Part shown: piece after piece, positions 1-9,890 of the stretch
How positions within the stretch are numbered: the stretch's first letter is position 1
How the letters are laid out: every line of letters starts with the position of its first letter
NCBI GenBank assembly: GCA_902801625.1
Contig: CADCJI010000016.1
Coordinates: 1 to 61,115, forward strand
DNA: 61,115 nucleotides
Source of the DNA: an uncultured Bacteroidia bacterium
Lineage (GTDB): Bacteria; Bacteroidota; Bacteroidia; Bacteroidales; F082
Direction of reading: 5' to 3'
Made by a program: the position numbers and the translations under genes
The notes under the pieces: generated by a model
What the model saw: only the letters and a program-made list of their open reading frames with translations
The model's database searches: none
Told to the model about the DNA's origin: nothing

Positions 1-2673
<2,673 letters not shown>

Positions 2674-2695
2674 TTGCTTCAACTACAACAAAAGA

Positions 2696-2736
2696 ATCGG
2701 GCTTCATCAGTTGATGGTGAAGCCCGATCTATTTTT
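2696..2736 (+). terminator. Intrinsic terminator of valS
   Basis: An 11-bp perfect stem (2696-2706 with 2718-2728) is followed by an A/T tract with five T residues. It starts 23 bases after the valS stop codon, as expected for a Rho-independent terminator. Confidence 0.85.
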
Positions 2737-2842
2737 ACAATCTATACTAGGAAAAAACACATTAAATTGAGCAATCCAAGCCTGTAATTCGATGATAAAA
2801 CTCTCTATGACTTAAGAGTCTTTCAAAGCCACAGACTTTGTC

Positions 2843-3079
2843 TTATTCTATTTCTTCATAGTACATATCAAGAAACTCTTTTGAGTATGGATTTCCTTCG
2901 TCATCAAAATAATAGATATTTTCACCGCCAACACATTGGCTTTTTGCATCCATGTTGAATATTGGATTAGAATTATTGTTATTAATAGTCTTTATGACGA
3001 CATCATCACGCAATTCAAGTGTATCTTTCAAATCCATGACAATCTTTGCTTGTGTCAATTTAATCCTGAATTTCTTCAT
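2843..3079 (-). CDS. Hypothetical protein, 78 aa
   Basis: Small acidic protein that I do not recognise. It starts MKKFRIKLTQ and ends in a run of acidic and aromatic residues (DMYYEEIE). No signal peptide or membrane segment is visible. A TAnnTTTG -7 element lies about 55 bases upstream on the same strand (3134-3141), which supports a real, separately transcribed gene. It sits alone between the valS terminator and a lipoprotein gene. Short proteins of this kind in Bacteroidales are often lineage-specific. Function unknown. Confidence 0.55.
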   Translation of the reverse strand: MKKFRIKLTQAKIVMDLKDTLELRDDVVIKTINNNNSNPIFNMDAKSQCVGGENIYYFDDEGNPYSKEFLDMYYEEIE

Positions 3080-3133
3080 TTATTTATCTTTATTTTTAGT
3101 TTATTCTGATTTTCAGTCCCCACCTCCTTGTGG

Positions 3134-3141
3134 CAAATATA
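3134..3141 (-). promoter_or_regulatory. Bacteroidetes -7 promoter element for the 78-aa gene
   Basis: TATATTTG on the minus strand matches the Bacteroidetes primary-sigma -7 consensus TAnnTTTG. It predicts an untranslated leader of roughly 45-50 bases. No convincing -33 TTTG is seen at the usual distance. Confidence 0.5.
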
Positions 3142-3205
3142 CGGAATTATGTCAATATAAGAAAGAAAATGAAACATATTTTGTCACAAACCAATAATAC
3201 TCCAA

Positions 3206-3808
3206 TCACAAAGTCCGATTTCTCACAGCAGTAACCCTCCCCGTCTTGGTATTGACATCTACAGTAGCCCCCCAATCATTTAACCATCCTTTTATCCGAT
3301 ATGTCCTTGTGTACTGGGTTTCGTTTATTAAAGTACTTTGTGTATGATTCTTTACCAAACCCTCTGGTGTACCTACGAGAATTTCTCCCTTATCAAGCAA
3401 AGCATCAACATACTTCTTGCCGTATTGTTGGTTTAAGTTTTGTCTTTTCTTCAATTCCTGCTCTTTTCTTGCAGCTTCTATTGAATCAGTAGATACTGTA
3501 TATAATACCGCTCCTTGTTCTGCCTCTTGCGAATAGTATTTATTATACAACGAGTCTAGTTCAGCAGCATAGTCCCTCGACGGCGTCAGTTTTGTCGTCA
3601 CAGGTATGAATGTCGCTTGAGCCTCTGGTGTTTCTTCATCGTATTTGTTCTGCATGTCTCTTGCTTCATCTGTTCCATGAGAGGCTGTGTTTTGCATAGA
3701 ATAGCATCCTGTTAGCAGAATTAACGATAACATTAATCCTCCCAAACCAATAATTTTGGTTTTAATAATAGAACACCTACAGACTTCTTCAATTGTACTA
3801 TTATTCAT
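3206..3808 (-). CDS. Putative lipoprotein, 200 aa
   Basis: The N terminus has a hydrophobic segment ending in the lipobox LLTGC (Cys at about residue 35), so the protein is predicted to be exported and lipid-anchored. The rest is polar and Lys/Gln-rich, with a helical stretch (about residues 70-130). It ends in a region (GWLNDWGATVDVNTKTGRVT) that looks like a small beta-rich domain. I do not recognise a family. The start at 3808 gives an n-region of about 18 residues. Upstream lie some 340 bases without a gene, holding a long stem-loop and, beyond it, a -7 element on the same strand. The mRNA may therefore carry a very long structured leader. Confidence 0.7.
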   Translation of the reverse strand: MNNSTIEEVCRCSIIKTKIIGLGGLMLSLILLTGCYSMQNTASHGTDEARDMQNKYDEETPEAQATFIPVTTKLTPSRDYAAELDSLYNKYYSQEAEQGAVLYTVSTDSIEAARKEQELKKRQNLNQQYGKKYVDALLDKGEILVGTPEGLVKNHTQSTLINETQYTRTYRIKGWLNDWGATVDVNTKTGRVTAVRNRTL

Positions 3809-3932
3809 TTCTTAAACCCTAAATTCGTCATCGGGCGCAACTTCAAAATTTGCGGATTCCCGAACGCAAGATGATTATAAAATGGCAAGCCATACAACGA
3901 AAGAAGCGCGGGAATCAACCTTTGCTTATCCC

Positions 3933-4086
3933 GCTATCGAGGCTCTCGCATTGCCCAACTATGTAAGATAAGCAATGCATCAGCCCACGCTTTTGGTACG
4001 ATATTTTGAGCAATATATACCAAAATGATGGACGATGACCATTGCGTTATCACGACATAGTTTAGAATTTGCGAGATTCCGATAGC
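3933..4086 (-). ncRNA. Long structured stem-loop, candidate ncRNA or 5' leader
   Basis: The non-coding stretch 3809-4168 holds one large imperfect hairpin. Helices from outside in: 3933-3939/4080-4086, 3944-3949/4071-4076, 3957-3964/4055-4062, 3967-3971/4047-4051, 3972-3977/4040-4045, 3978-3981/4034-4037, 3985-3987/4029-4031, 3991-3998/4018-4025, 4001-4005/4012-4016. That is about 52 pairs with small internal loops. Flanking it are further short hairpins: 3850-3869, the palindrome 3882-3893, and 4096-4110. A TAnnTTTG element at 4155-4162 points into it on the minus strand. It may be a free RNA or the leader of the lipoprotein gene ending at 3206. I know no RNA class with this layout. The minus strand is favoured only because of the promoter element. 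Confidence 0.5.
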
Positions 4087-4154
4087 CGCGAATAAACGCT
4101 AGCTCAGCGTCTTTGTTAATATGTCTGCCGCTTGGGTTTTACCAAACGACGGTG

Positions 4155-4162
4155 CAAATATA
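4155..4162 (-). promoter_or_regulatory. -7 promoter element reading into the stem-loop
   Basis: TATATTTG on the minus strand matches TAnnTTTG. Transcription from here would begin near 4148 and pass through the stem-loop toward the lipoprotein gene. No clear -33 element is present, so this is moderate support only. Confidence 0.45.
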
Positions 4163-4168
4163 AGGAAA

Positions 4169-4276
4169 ATGATTTCAATCTTTGGAAAAAGAAGAAAAGT
4201 TTTTCAAAAATACAACCCTACCTTCACGGCCACGCTGAAATGCTTCAAGGAGATGAAGAAACTGGGGTGGATTTGA
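4169..4276 (+). other. 35-codon ORF, possible gene remnant
   Basis: An ATG preceded by AAGGAAA opens a 35-codon frame ending in TGA at 4274-4276. The last 22 codons (KYNPTF...KKLGWI) read like the C terminus of a larger basic protein. It may be the leftover end of a deleted gene next to the toxin-antitoxin pair, or chance. I cannot assign a family. Confidence 0.2.
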
Positions 4277-4281
4277 GACAA

Positions 4282-4686
4282 TTATAGTCCTTGTTGCGAA
4301 ATCAAATAATCATAAAGCATCGAAGGAGAAAAAACCAGAGGACGCTCAATATCTGCTTCTATAAAGTCTTTGTCACCGGAAAGTATCATGTCGGCTTGAT
4401 GGAAGAGTGCATCACTTAATACAGGAATGTCCTTCGCATCACGCAAATTACCTATTGGCATCGGGGAACTACCACAAAACACAAAAGGCAGTTTGTGGTA
4501 TAACGAATAAACCTTTTCCGACTTTTCTTTCCATTTCATTTCGAGTATTGCCTTAAACTCGGCATCCACATAATCGGACACTAATAGTTCATGGCTGCTC
4601 TCGAAAAGCATATTCATCAAGGTCCCAGCTTTGCCACCAAAAACGAAAGCCGACACCAACACATTCGTGTCGATTAATATGCGCAT
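4282..4686 (-). CDS. PIN-domain toxin (VapC-like ribonuclease)
   Basis: 134-residue PIN-domain protein, the size of a VapC-type toxin. Such toxins are Mg-dependent RNases that act on tRNA or mRNA. The acidic metal-binding set is visible: Asp6 in ILIDTNVLVSAF, Glu43, Asp83/Asp86, and Asp105 in LSGDKDF. It matches the group annotated as 'putative toxin-antitoxin toxin component, PIN family'. It starts 13 bases inside the end of the upstream gene (4674-4940), a translationally coupled order with antitoxin first. Autoregulation by the antitoxin-toxin complex is known for the family and not shown here. Confidence 0.85.
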   Translation of the reverse strand: MRILIDTNVLVSAFVFGGKAGTLMNMLFESSHELLVSDYVDAEFKAILEMKWKEKSEKVYSLYHKLPFVFCGSSPMPIGNLRDAKDIPVLSDALFHQADMILSGDKDFIEADIERPLVFSPSMLYDYLISQQGL

Positions 4687-4940
4687 TGGGCAACCCTTTC
4701 ACGCCTAAAACCAGCCAAATCCTTAAGCATCTCGTCCTCGGAAGCCCAACCTTTAGCCTCTGCGAACATACCTTGGATTTCGCTGAGCACAGCCTTTGCC
4801 GATGCACCTTTCTCCTTAGCCGATTCGTTCAGCTGTCTGAGGCGCATCAGCTTCAACAAATACTCCATCACATAAAGCTGTTCGGCGTATGAAAGCCCTT
4901 CCAACTGGTTTTCAAACACTCTCATTTCTACTGCTGACAT
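4674..4940 (-). CDS. Antitoxin partner of the PIN toxin
   Basis: 88-residue, Glu/Lys/Leu-rich, mostly helical protein starting MSAVEMRVFEN. Its 3' end overlaps the PIN toxin start by 13 bases. The ATG at 4940 is chosen over one at 4970 because a -7 promoter element (4968-4975) covers the upstream ATG, so the mRNA should begin after it. No ribbon-helix-helix or AbrB fold is obvious. Identity as antitoxin rests on size, composition and position. Similar short helical partners accompany PIN toxins in Bacteroidales. Confidence 0.7.
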   Translation of the reverse strand: MSAVEMRVFENQLEGLSYAEQLYVMEYLLKLMRLRQLNESAKEKGASAKAVLSEIQGMFAEAKGWASEDEMLKDLAGFRRERVAQCAY

Positions 4941-4967
4941 GATTCTTCCTTTTTCATTCTCAAGATG

Positions 4968-4975
4968 CAAAAATA
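4968..4975 (-). promoter_or_regulatory. -7 promoter element of the PIN toxin-antitoxin operon
   Basis: TATTTTTG on the minus strand (consensus TAnnTTTG) lies about 28 bases upstream of the antitoxin ATG at 4940. It fixes that start codon. Confidence 0.55.
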
Positions 4976-5171
4976 AACAACTTTCGTAATACGAGCATCA
5001 TATTCAGAATAAATCATGAAAAAACAATCAATTATCTCATACTATTTCAAGTGGAGGAATCAAGATGATAAACTTCCCCAAAAACACTATTCCAAAGAAA
5101 ACGTTCAAGCAAGTTGTGCAATTTACCATATCCTTTTTCGCAAAAAAACACAGAATCATTCTAAACAATAG

Positions 5172-5220
5172 AAAACTCTGAGAAAAAATCACAAAATCCA
5201 TGATTTTTCCCCAGAGTTTT
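5172..5220. repeat. Imperfect inverted repeat in the 4941-5276 intergenic stretch
   Basis: Arms 5172-5190 and 5202-5220 pair with few mismatches; the outer 9 bp (5172-5180 with 5212-5220) are perfect. It lies downstream of the slyD-like gene and could end its transcript, but it is A/T-rich and has no clean T-run. The rest of 4976-5171 is A/T-rich with no gene I can support. Confidence 0.5.
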
Positions 5221-5230
5221 ATCAAAAACA

Positions 5231-5262
5231 TTGTAGAGACGCGCCATGGCACGTCTCTACAA
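5231..5262. repeat. 32-bp palindromic repeat (GTAGAGACG...CGTCTCTAC type)
   Basis: A near-perfect palindrome centred on CCATGG, with one mismatched pair (5242/5251). Palindromes with GTAGAGACG arms around a central CCATGG are, as far as I recall, a widespread intergenic repeat in several bacterial phyla. It lies 14 bases beyond the stop of the slyD-like gene. Confidence 0.75.
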
Positions 5263-5276
5263 ACAGCATATTAAAA

Positions 5277-5816
5277 TCAGTTGCAACCGCCGCCGCAGCC
5301 TTCGCAACCGCCTTCACTACAGTCGCCACCGCAACCGGCACAGCCGCCTGCGCCGAAGTCTTCATCGGTCGACTCGCGCACATCGAGGATCTCGCCCGAA
5401 AAATGGAGGTGTTTGCCCGCCATGTCGTGGTTGAAGTCCATCTTTACGTGCTTGTCGCCAATCTCGCGGACGATGCCGGCAATCGGGCGACCGTCGGAGG
5501 TCTGCATCATCAGTTGAGCACCGACTTTCACCATGTCCATCAGCACGTTGTTCTGCATGAACATGTTCTTATCGAGGTCCATCACATAAGCCTCATCACG
5601 CTCACCGTAGCCCTCTTCGGGAGTCAGGTGGAAGGCATAATGGTCGCCAGGCTCCTTACCCATCAAGTTCTCCTCAAACTTGGGCAACAGTTGATGCATG
5701 CCAAAGATAGCAACAAAGGGGTTCTCTTTTGTGGTCTCCTGAAGGATGGGACCGTTTTCGTCGTTCTCACGCAGGACGTAGGTCATCGTGACGACGGCTT
5801 GATCTTGGATTTTCAT
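5277..5816 (-). CDS. slyD: FKBP-type peptidyl-prolyl isomerase, SlyD-like
   Basis: 179-residue FKBP-family prolyl isomerase and likely metallochaperone, probably cytoplasmic since no signal peptide is seen. The FKBP half-domains surround an insert-in-flap region (about residues 70-130), with the SlyD-typical LTPEEGYGERDEAYV segment. The last 25 residues form a Gly/Cys tail with six Cys in GGC, GC and GGGC units, the position of the metal-binding tail of SlyD. The tail has almost no His, unlike the E. coli protein. It stands alone between a palindromic repeat downstream and a hairpin-rich gap upstream. The symbol reflects family membership; the exact orthologue is not certain. Confidence 0.85.
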   Translation of the reverse strand: MKIQDQAVVTMTYVLRENDENGPILQETTKENPFVAIFGMHQLLPKFEENLMGKEPGDHYAFHLTPEEGYGERDEAYVMDLDKNMFMQNNVLMDMVKVGAQLMMQTSDGRPIAGIVREIGDKHVKMDFNHDMAGKHLHFSGEILDVRESTDEDFGAGGCAGCGGDCSEGGCEGCGGGCN

Positions 5817-5904
5817 TTTACTACAAATTTATGTTTAACAATTGATTTTCTTTTATTTAACTACGAATTTTACAAATTATGCGAATTGGATTGAAAATGA
5901 TTCT

Positions 5905-5954
5905 GGATGCAAGCATCCGATGAATACGAATCTCTGACTATCCAAAGATTCGTA
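5905..5954. repeat. Two adjacent hairpins between the VWA gene and slyD
   Basis: A 6-bp hairpin (5905-5910/5913-5918) stands next to a 9-bp hairpin (5925-5933/5946-5954). Neither has a T-run, so they are not convincing intrinsic terminators. They may be a small palindromic repeat or an RNA-stabilising end. Confidence 0.4.
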
Positions 5955-6022
5955 CACATTAGCGGCTTGTCCGCAAAATTTATCGCCATTATTCGTTCCA
6001 TTTGTTTAATTCGTAGTAAGTT

Positions 6023-8095
6023 TTAATACGACCCGAACATCTTCCGCAACAACCATTCTACTGCGGCCAAGCCGATGAGGGCGAAGAAAATCCACTTGGA
6101 ATGAATCAAGTCCTCAAAGCGGCTCTCATGGTGTTCAACGGAGGTGATGCGCGAATCATTGTGCAAGTCGGCAAAAAGTTGCTGCAACTCGCGAGAGGTA
6201 TAGCAGTTTCCGTTGGTCAGGCGAGCGATGGTGCGCATCCGGTCGATGTCAGCAGTAAGTTGTTGTGCCTCAATGCCGATGGCCACTACACTAAAGGTGC
6301 CGTTCACATTAATCTTGCGCTCGCCCATCAGCGCTTGCACCTTATAGGTATACAGGCCTTCGGGTAGTAGGCCAGCATTCAGCTCATAGTCGTGGTCGCG
6401 TTTCGAGAAGGTGTAGTCATAGGTCTCCCCCGTCAGCTTGTTCTCGATTTGAATGGTCAGGTCGGGGTCGGTCACGAGTTCGTTGTTCGGGTTACGCAAC
6501 TCGGCGGTGATGATGACGGGCTCGTTGCTATAGTAGGTCTCCTTGGCATAGATGGCCGAACCGTCGTTGGCCGACAGCAGCAAGTATTTCAGCGACTTAG
6601 AGAACATCTCGTCAAACACATCGTGGTTCTTCGATTGGTAGTATTCGTACAGCCTCCAACGCCAGATGTTGGTACCAAACAGGAAGGCCATCTTGCGCCC
6701 ATCGTTAGCGAAACTCAGCAGCGGCAGTCCTGACTTGATGCCCATCACCTCTTGCAAAAGCAGGTCATCGTGCGACTTCAAGGCATTGATTTCCAGATGT
6801 GGCAAGGCCAAAGGTGGGTATTTCGCAATGAGTTGCTCCGACTTCGAGTCAAAGGTAAAGGTCGAGAAGGCCGTGTTTTGGTGCGCCTTGACATCCATCA
6901 AAGTGTTGGTTGCGCCAGAATGCAAGGCAAAGACATTCTGCAACTTGCTTAACATATCGCGGTCGGTGTCGTTGCCAACAATGAAGAGAACGGGCAGTTT
7001 CACATTCTTGTCCAGTTGCGCCTTTAAAGCGTTGAAATCCGTGCGTGCCGAAGGCACCTGATGCAGGATGACCAAATCGTAGTTGGCAAAGTCGGGTAAA
7101 GTTTCTTTACCGAAGCAGAAGTCCACCTCGTAATTGTCGTTGAGCACGCTGCGCAAGGCACCCAAGTCGGGATGTGGTGAAGATGCCACACAAAGCAGCT
7201 TATATTTCTGATCGAGCACCTCGACATAGATATGACGCACATTGTTCAGCAGTTGCTCTTCCTCAGCGATGCCGCTCACCTCGATGTCGATGGCCATCAC
7301 GCCTTTCTTGGTAGCATCGAGCATGAAGTCAATTTCTTTGGAGAAGCGGTTGGATGGAATCTCAATGTCACGTTTCTCAATGAGGCGACCGCTTTCCTTG
7401 AGGGTCAGTTGGGCTTTGCGGCCAGCCAAATCGCGGGCGGCGACAGTCACACGGATGGGGAAGGTTGCGCCAAGTGACACCACCTTATTATAATGCACAT
7501 TGCGGATGGCGAGATCGGGATAGGAAACCGTGTCACCCAAAACGACGGTATGGATGGGGAACGGGAAGTTCTCCGCCACCAGTTCCGGCTCGAAGCCTCG
7601 GTTGTAGATGCCATCAGAGAAAAGCAGCACTGCACCCACATTGCGCTTGTAATATCTTCTGTCCAAAGTCTTTATGAGTGACGACAAGTCCGTCAGTTGG
7701 TCGGAGAAATCGAGTTGCTCAAAATCGCGGACATCTTCACCGAAGAGATATTCATCGACTTGAAAATCAGCGTTCAAGTCTTTCCTAAACTGCTCAAATT
7801 GGGTCTGGTAATCCTTTTTGTAGAACGCCGAATCCTTGCAAAGGACGACGGACGAAGAATTGTCGTGTGCCAATATAATCGTAGGCGTTTCCACCGAACT
7901 GAATTTCTGCCTTATCAATGGGTTGAAAAGCAGCAAGACCACCAATCCGACAATCAAGGTTCGTAATGCAAACAAGATGGCATTCAAGGCTTTGCCATAG
8001 TGTTGCTTCTTGTTCCGGAAATACAACACTGTAGCCGCCGCCAGACCAGCCAACAGCGATAAAGCCAACATCCATATTGGGATTCCGATATTCAT
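6023..8095 (-). CDS. Membrane-anchored VWA-type domain protein, 690 aa
   Basis: Inner-membrane protein with two N-terminal transmembrane segments (about residues 7-25 and 38-59) and one near the C terminus (about 665-685). The soluble part between them faces the periplasm in the usual topology. After the second segment comes a von Willebrand A-like region with a DxSxS metal site (Asp78-Ser82, DNSSS) and LLFSDGIYNRG. This is followed by beta-sandwich regions and a class I glutamine-amidotransferase-like fold, as in large Bacteroidetes proteins related to the BatA/BatB group. Molecular function is unknown. It is not linked here to MoxR or other Bat genes. The toxin-antitoxin pair upstream ends only 31 bases before its start, so readthrough is possible. 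Confidence 0.75.
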   Translation of the reverse strand: MNIGIPIWMLALSLLAGLAAATVLYFRNKKQHYGKALNAILFALRTLIVGLVVLLLFNPLIRQKFSSVETPTIILAHDNSSSVVLCKDSAFYKKDYQTQFEQFRKDLNADFQVDEYLFGEDVRDFEQLDFSDQLTDLSSLIKTLDRRYYKRNVGAVLLFSDGIYNRGFEPELVAENFPFPIHTVVLGDTVSYPDLAIRNVHYNKVVSLGATFPIRVTVAARDLAGRKAQLTLKESGRLIEKRDIEIPSNRFSKEIDFMLDATKKGVMAIDIEVSGIAEEEQLLNNVRHIYVEVLDQKYKLLCVASSPHPDLGALRSVLNDNYEVDFCFGKETLPDFANYDLVILHQVPSARTDFNALKAQLDKNVKLPVLFIVGNDTDRDMLSKLQNVFALHSGATNTLMDVKAHQNTAFSTFTFDSKSEQLIAKYPPLALPHLEINALKSHDDLLLQEVMGIKSGLPLLSFANDGRKMAFLFGTNIWRWRLYEYYQSKNHDVFDEMFSKSLKYLLLSANDGSAIYAKETYYSNEPVIITAELRNPNNELVTDPDLTIQIENKLTGETYDYTFSKRDHDYELNAGLLPEGLYTYKVQALMGERKINVNGTFSVVAIGIEAQQLTADIDRMRTIARLTNGNCYTSRELQQLFADLHNDSRITSVEHHESRFEDLIHSKWIFFALIGLAAVEWLLRKMFGSY

Positions 8096-8126
8096 TTAGG
8101 GCTCAAATATGTATTGCAAAAAAGCC

Positions 8127-8399
8127 TCACTTCTTGAAAAGCTTGGAATGTGACCCTACACGGACAAGTTTGATGGTGTCACCGCTTTTTTCAAACCAAA
8201 TCAGAAGCATATCGGGGCGAAGATGGGCTTCCAAATTATCCTTGTACTTGCCTTTAAGCGGATGTGTCAGATACGGATCGTATGGCAATGTGCCAGTTGT
8301 TGCAAGAATACCTAAAGCTGTCTCTAGAAGTTTTGTGTCAGAAGCAGAGAGTGCCTTGTAGTCCTTCTTGAATTGGGTTGACGATTCGAGGTTGTACAT
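8127..8399 (-). CDS. YafQ-type mRNA interferase toxin
   Basis: 90-residue RelE/ParE-superfamily toxin of the YafQ group, a ribosome-dependent endoribonuclease. It has the family pattern HPLKGKYKDN, then EAHLRPDMLLIW, then VGSHSKLF. His46, His59, Asp63, His84 and Phe88 line up with the active-site residues known from E. coli YafQ, so it is predicted to be active. It begins three bases after the stop of its antitoxin (8403-8606), the usual antitoxin-toxin order. Confidence 0.88.
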   Translation of the reverse strand: MYNLESSTQFKKDYKALSASDTKLLETALGILATTGTLPYDPYLTHPLKGKYKDNLEAHLRPDMLLIWFEKSGDTIKLVRVGSHSKLFKK

Positions 8400-8402
8400 G
8401 GG

Positions 8403-8606
8403 TCAGTTTCTGAGATAGTTCAACATATCCTGCAAGTTCGATGCCTTATAGGTTTTCCCAGACTTTACCTCCTCAATAGCCTTTATTGTTGTTGCATTAG
8501 GCTCGTCGTCCTTCAGAATCTTGAAAATTCCAAGACTCTCTATAAACTTGACGACAGCCTGTGCTGTCTTGTTGCGCTCATTATAGCTTAACGTTATTGT
8601 TGTCAT
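8403..8606 (-). CDS. Antitoxin partner of the YafQ-type toxin
   Basis: 67-residue protein starting MTTITLSYNERN, with a beta strand plus helices and a C-terminal toxin-wrapping tail (SGKTYKASNLQDMLNYL). It looks like the short DinJ/RHH-like or YafQ-partner antitoxins of Bacteroidales. The upstream ATG at 8654 would place the start before the -7 element at 8633-8640, so 8606 is the better start. Autorepression with the toxin is inferred from the family. Confidence 0.75.
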   Translation of the reverse strand: MTTITLSYNERNKTAQAVVKFIESLGIFKILKDDEPNATTIKAIEEVKSGKTYKASNLQDMLNYLRN

Positions 8607-8632
8607 ATTGTTCACTTTTGTGTTTATGCTGC

Positions 8633-8640
8633 AAAAGTAA
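8633..8640 (-). promoter_or_regulatory. -7 promoter element of the YafQ-type operon
   Basis: TACTTTTG on the minus strand (TAnnTTTG) lies 27 bases upstream of the antitoxin ATG at 8606. Confidence 0.55.
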
Positions 8641-8696
8641 GAAAAAATCTCCAAATCTTTCTTACCTCTCCGACTTCTTCGTCTATAGATACATTT

Positions 8697-8858
8697 TCAT
8701 TTCAAAAACATCTGACGAAATAACCCGTCTATATCAGCCACTTCTTTTATCGCTTGCCTTTTCGATACGCTTTTCTCCCAAGAAATGCTACTGTCAATTA
8801 CACTTATTTTCAATGCCATAATTATACTACATTTTACGGCAAAGAATCCGATGTTCAT
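8697..8858 (-). CDS. Possible small protein, 53 aa
   Basis: A short open frame between the antitoxin and the divergent glycosyltransferase. It starts at an ATG at 8858, with an alternative at 8819 giving 40 residues (MALKISVIDSSISWEKS...). A TATCTTTG element (8879-8886, minus strand) matches the -7 consensus and would drive it. No family recognised. It could be a small unannotated gene or chance. Apart from this I see nothing in 8641-8950. Confidence 0.25.
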   Translation of the reverse strand: MNIGFFAVKCSIIMALKISVIDSSISWEKSVSKRQAIKEVADIDGLFRQMFLK

Positions 8859-8951
8859 CGATTACTCTTATAAAGGCACAAAGATAGGAGTTTTGTTGTG
8901 ATTTTCTACAGATTTCTTTGCGAAGCAAATCCCCATAACCGAAGAAAACAT

Positions 8952-8959
8952 TACTTTTG
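8952..8959 (+). promoter_or_regulatory. -7 promoter element of the glycosyltransferase gene
   Basis: TACTTTTG (TAnnTTTG) ends 16 bases before the ATG at 8976. It rules out the longer frame that opens at 8898. Confidence 0.55.
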
Positions 8960-8975
8960 CGCAAAATTTGCGTCC

Positions 8976-9737
8976 ATGAACAGCATTTCGGTCGTCATCA
9001 TCACCTTCAACGAGGAGCAGAAAATCGCGCAATGCCTTGACTCCATTAAGGATATTGCAGACGAGATCATCGTCGTTGACTCGCATTCCACCGATACGAC
9101 CGAAGCCATCTGCGACCGCTACGGCGCGAAGTTCTTCTCACAAGACTGGCTCGGCTACTCCGACCAGAAAAACCTCGCCGACGACCTCGCCACCTGCGAC
9201 CTCATCTTCAGCATCGACGCCGATGAAGCGCTCTCCGACGAACTCAAGCAATCCATCAAAGCGCTGAAAAACAAGGAAATCACCGAAAACGAGGTCTTCG
9301 CCATGAACCGCCTCAACAACTATTGCGGTCAGTGGGTGAAAGGCTGCGGGCTTTATCCTGAGACCAAGATCCGCATCTGGCGGCGCGGCTTCGCCGAGTG
9401 GGAAGGCATCATACACGAGTGGCTGAACTTCAAGGAAACGCCGAAGAAAACCCTGTTAAGCGGAGACCTGCTTCACTATTCCTGGGACACTCCTGAGGCC
9501 TTCCGCAAACAGCAGTTCCATTTTGCCGAACTGGGTGCACAGTCATACTACGAACGCGGCAAGAAGACAGGCATTCTACCTTGGATCTTCAGCCCGTGCA
9601 TTAACTTTATCCGCACCTATATTATAAAAGGCGGCTTCCTCTACGGCAAGACGGGCTTCAGCATCTGCCGCACGATGATGCAGGCCAATAGGCATAAATA
9701 CAATCTATTAAGAAAGAAAATCAAAGAGAAACAATAA
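8976..9737 (+). CDS. Family 2 glycosyltransferase, LPS-core type (WaaE/KdtX-like)
   Basis: 253-residue GT-A glycosyltransferase that starts directly with the nucleotide-binding strand SVVIITFNEE. The metal/acceptor loop reads DADEALSDEL, and RIWRRGFAEWEGIIHEWL follows, typical of the family annotated as LPS-core beta-glucosyltransferase (WaaE/KdtX). There is a short hydrophobic C-terminal stretch but no long membrane domain, so it likely acts at the cytoplasmic face of the inner membrane. The ATG at 8976 is chosen because the promoter element lies just before it. A palindromic repeat separates it from tsaC. Confidence 0.85.
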   Translation: MNSISVVIITFNEEQKIAQCLDSIKDIADEIIVVDSHSTDTTEAICDRYGAKFFSQDWLGYSDQKNLADDLATCDLIFSIDADEALSDELKQSIKALKNKEITENEVFAMNRLNNYCGQWVKGCGLYPETKIRIWRRGFAEWEGIIHEWLNFKETPKKTLLSGDLLHYSWDTPEAFRKQQFHFAELGAQSYYERGKKTGILPWIFSPCINFIRTYIIKGGFLYGKTGFSICRTMMQANRHKYNLLRKKIKEKQ

Positions 9738-9764
9738 TGGGAGAACGAGAACAGAGCCTTTAAT

Positions 9765-9851
9765 CGTCATGGCGGACAAGGATCCGCCATCTCCCAACTG
9801 CGAAGATGAAACCCTGCGATTGGGAGATTGCGGGTCAAGCCCGCAATGACG
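9765..9851. repeat. REPIN-like palindromic element, 87 bp
   Basis: Ends CGTCAT/ATGACG (9765-9770/9846-9851) enclose a small hairpin on each side (GGCGGA/TCCGCC 9771-9788; TTGCGGG/CCCGCAA on the right). A 9-bp inner stem (9789-9797/9820-9828) joins them. It resembles the common intergenic CGTCATTGCGGGC repeat found across bacteria. It fills the gap between the glycosyltransferase and tsaC. Confidence 0.75.
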
Positions 9852-9890
9852 ACTAAGGGAAATGTGATACCCAAATAAAAAACAACCATT

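Noticed and set aside
5037-5252. 71-codon minus-strand frame in the gap before slyD
   Set aside because: A/T-rich, hydrophobic by composition, starts inside the palindromic repeat and has no promoter element.
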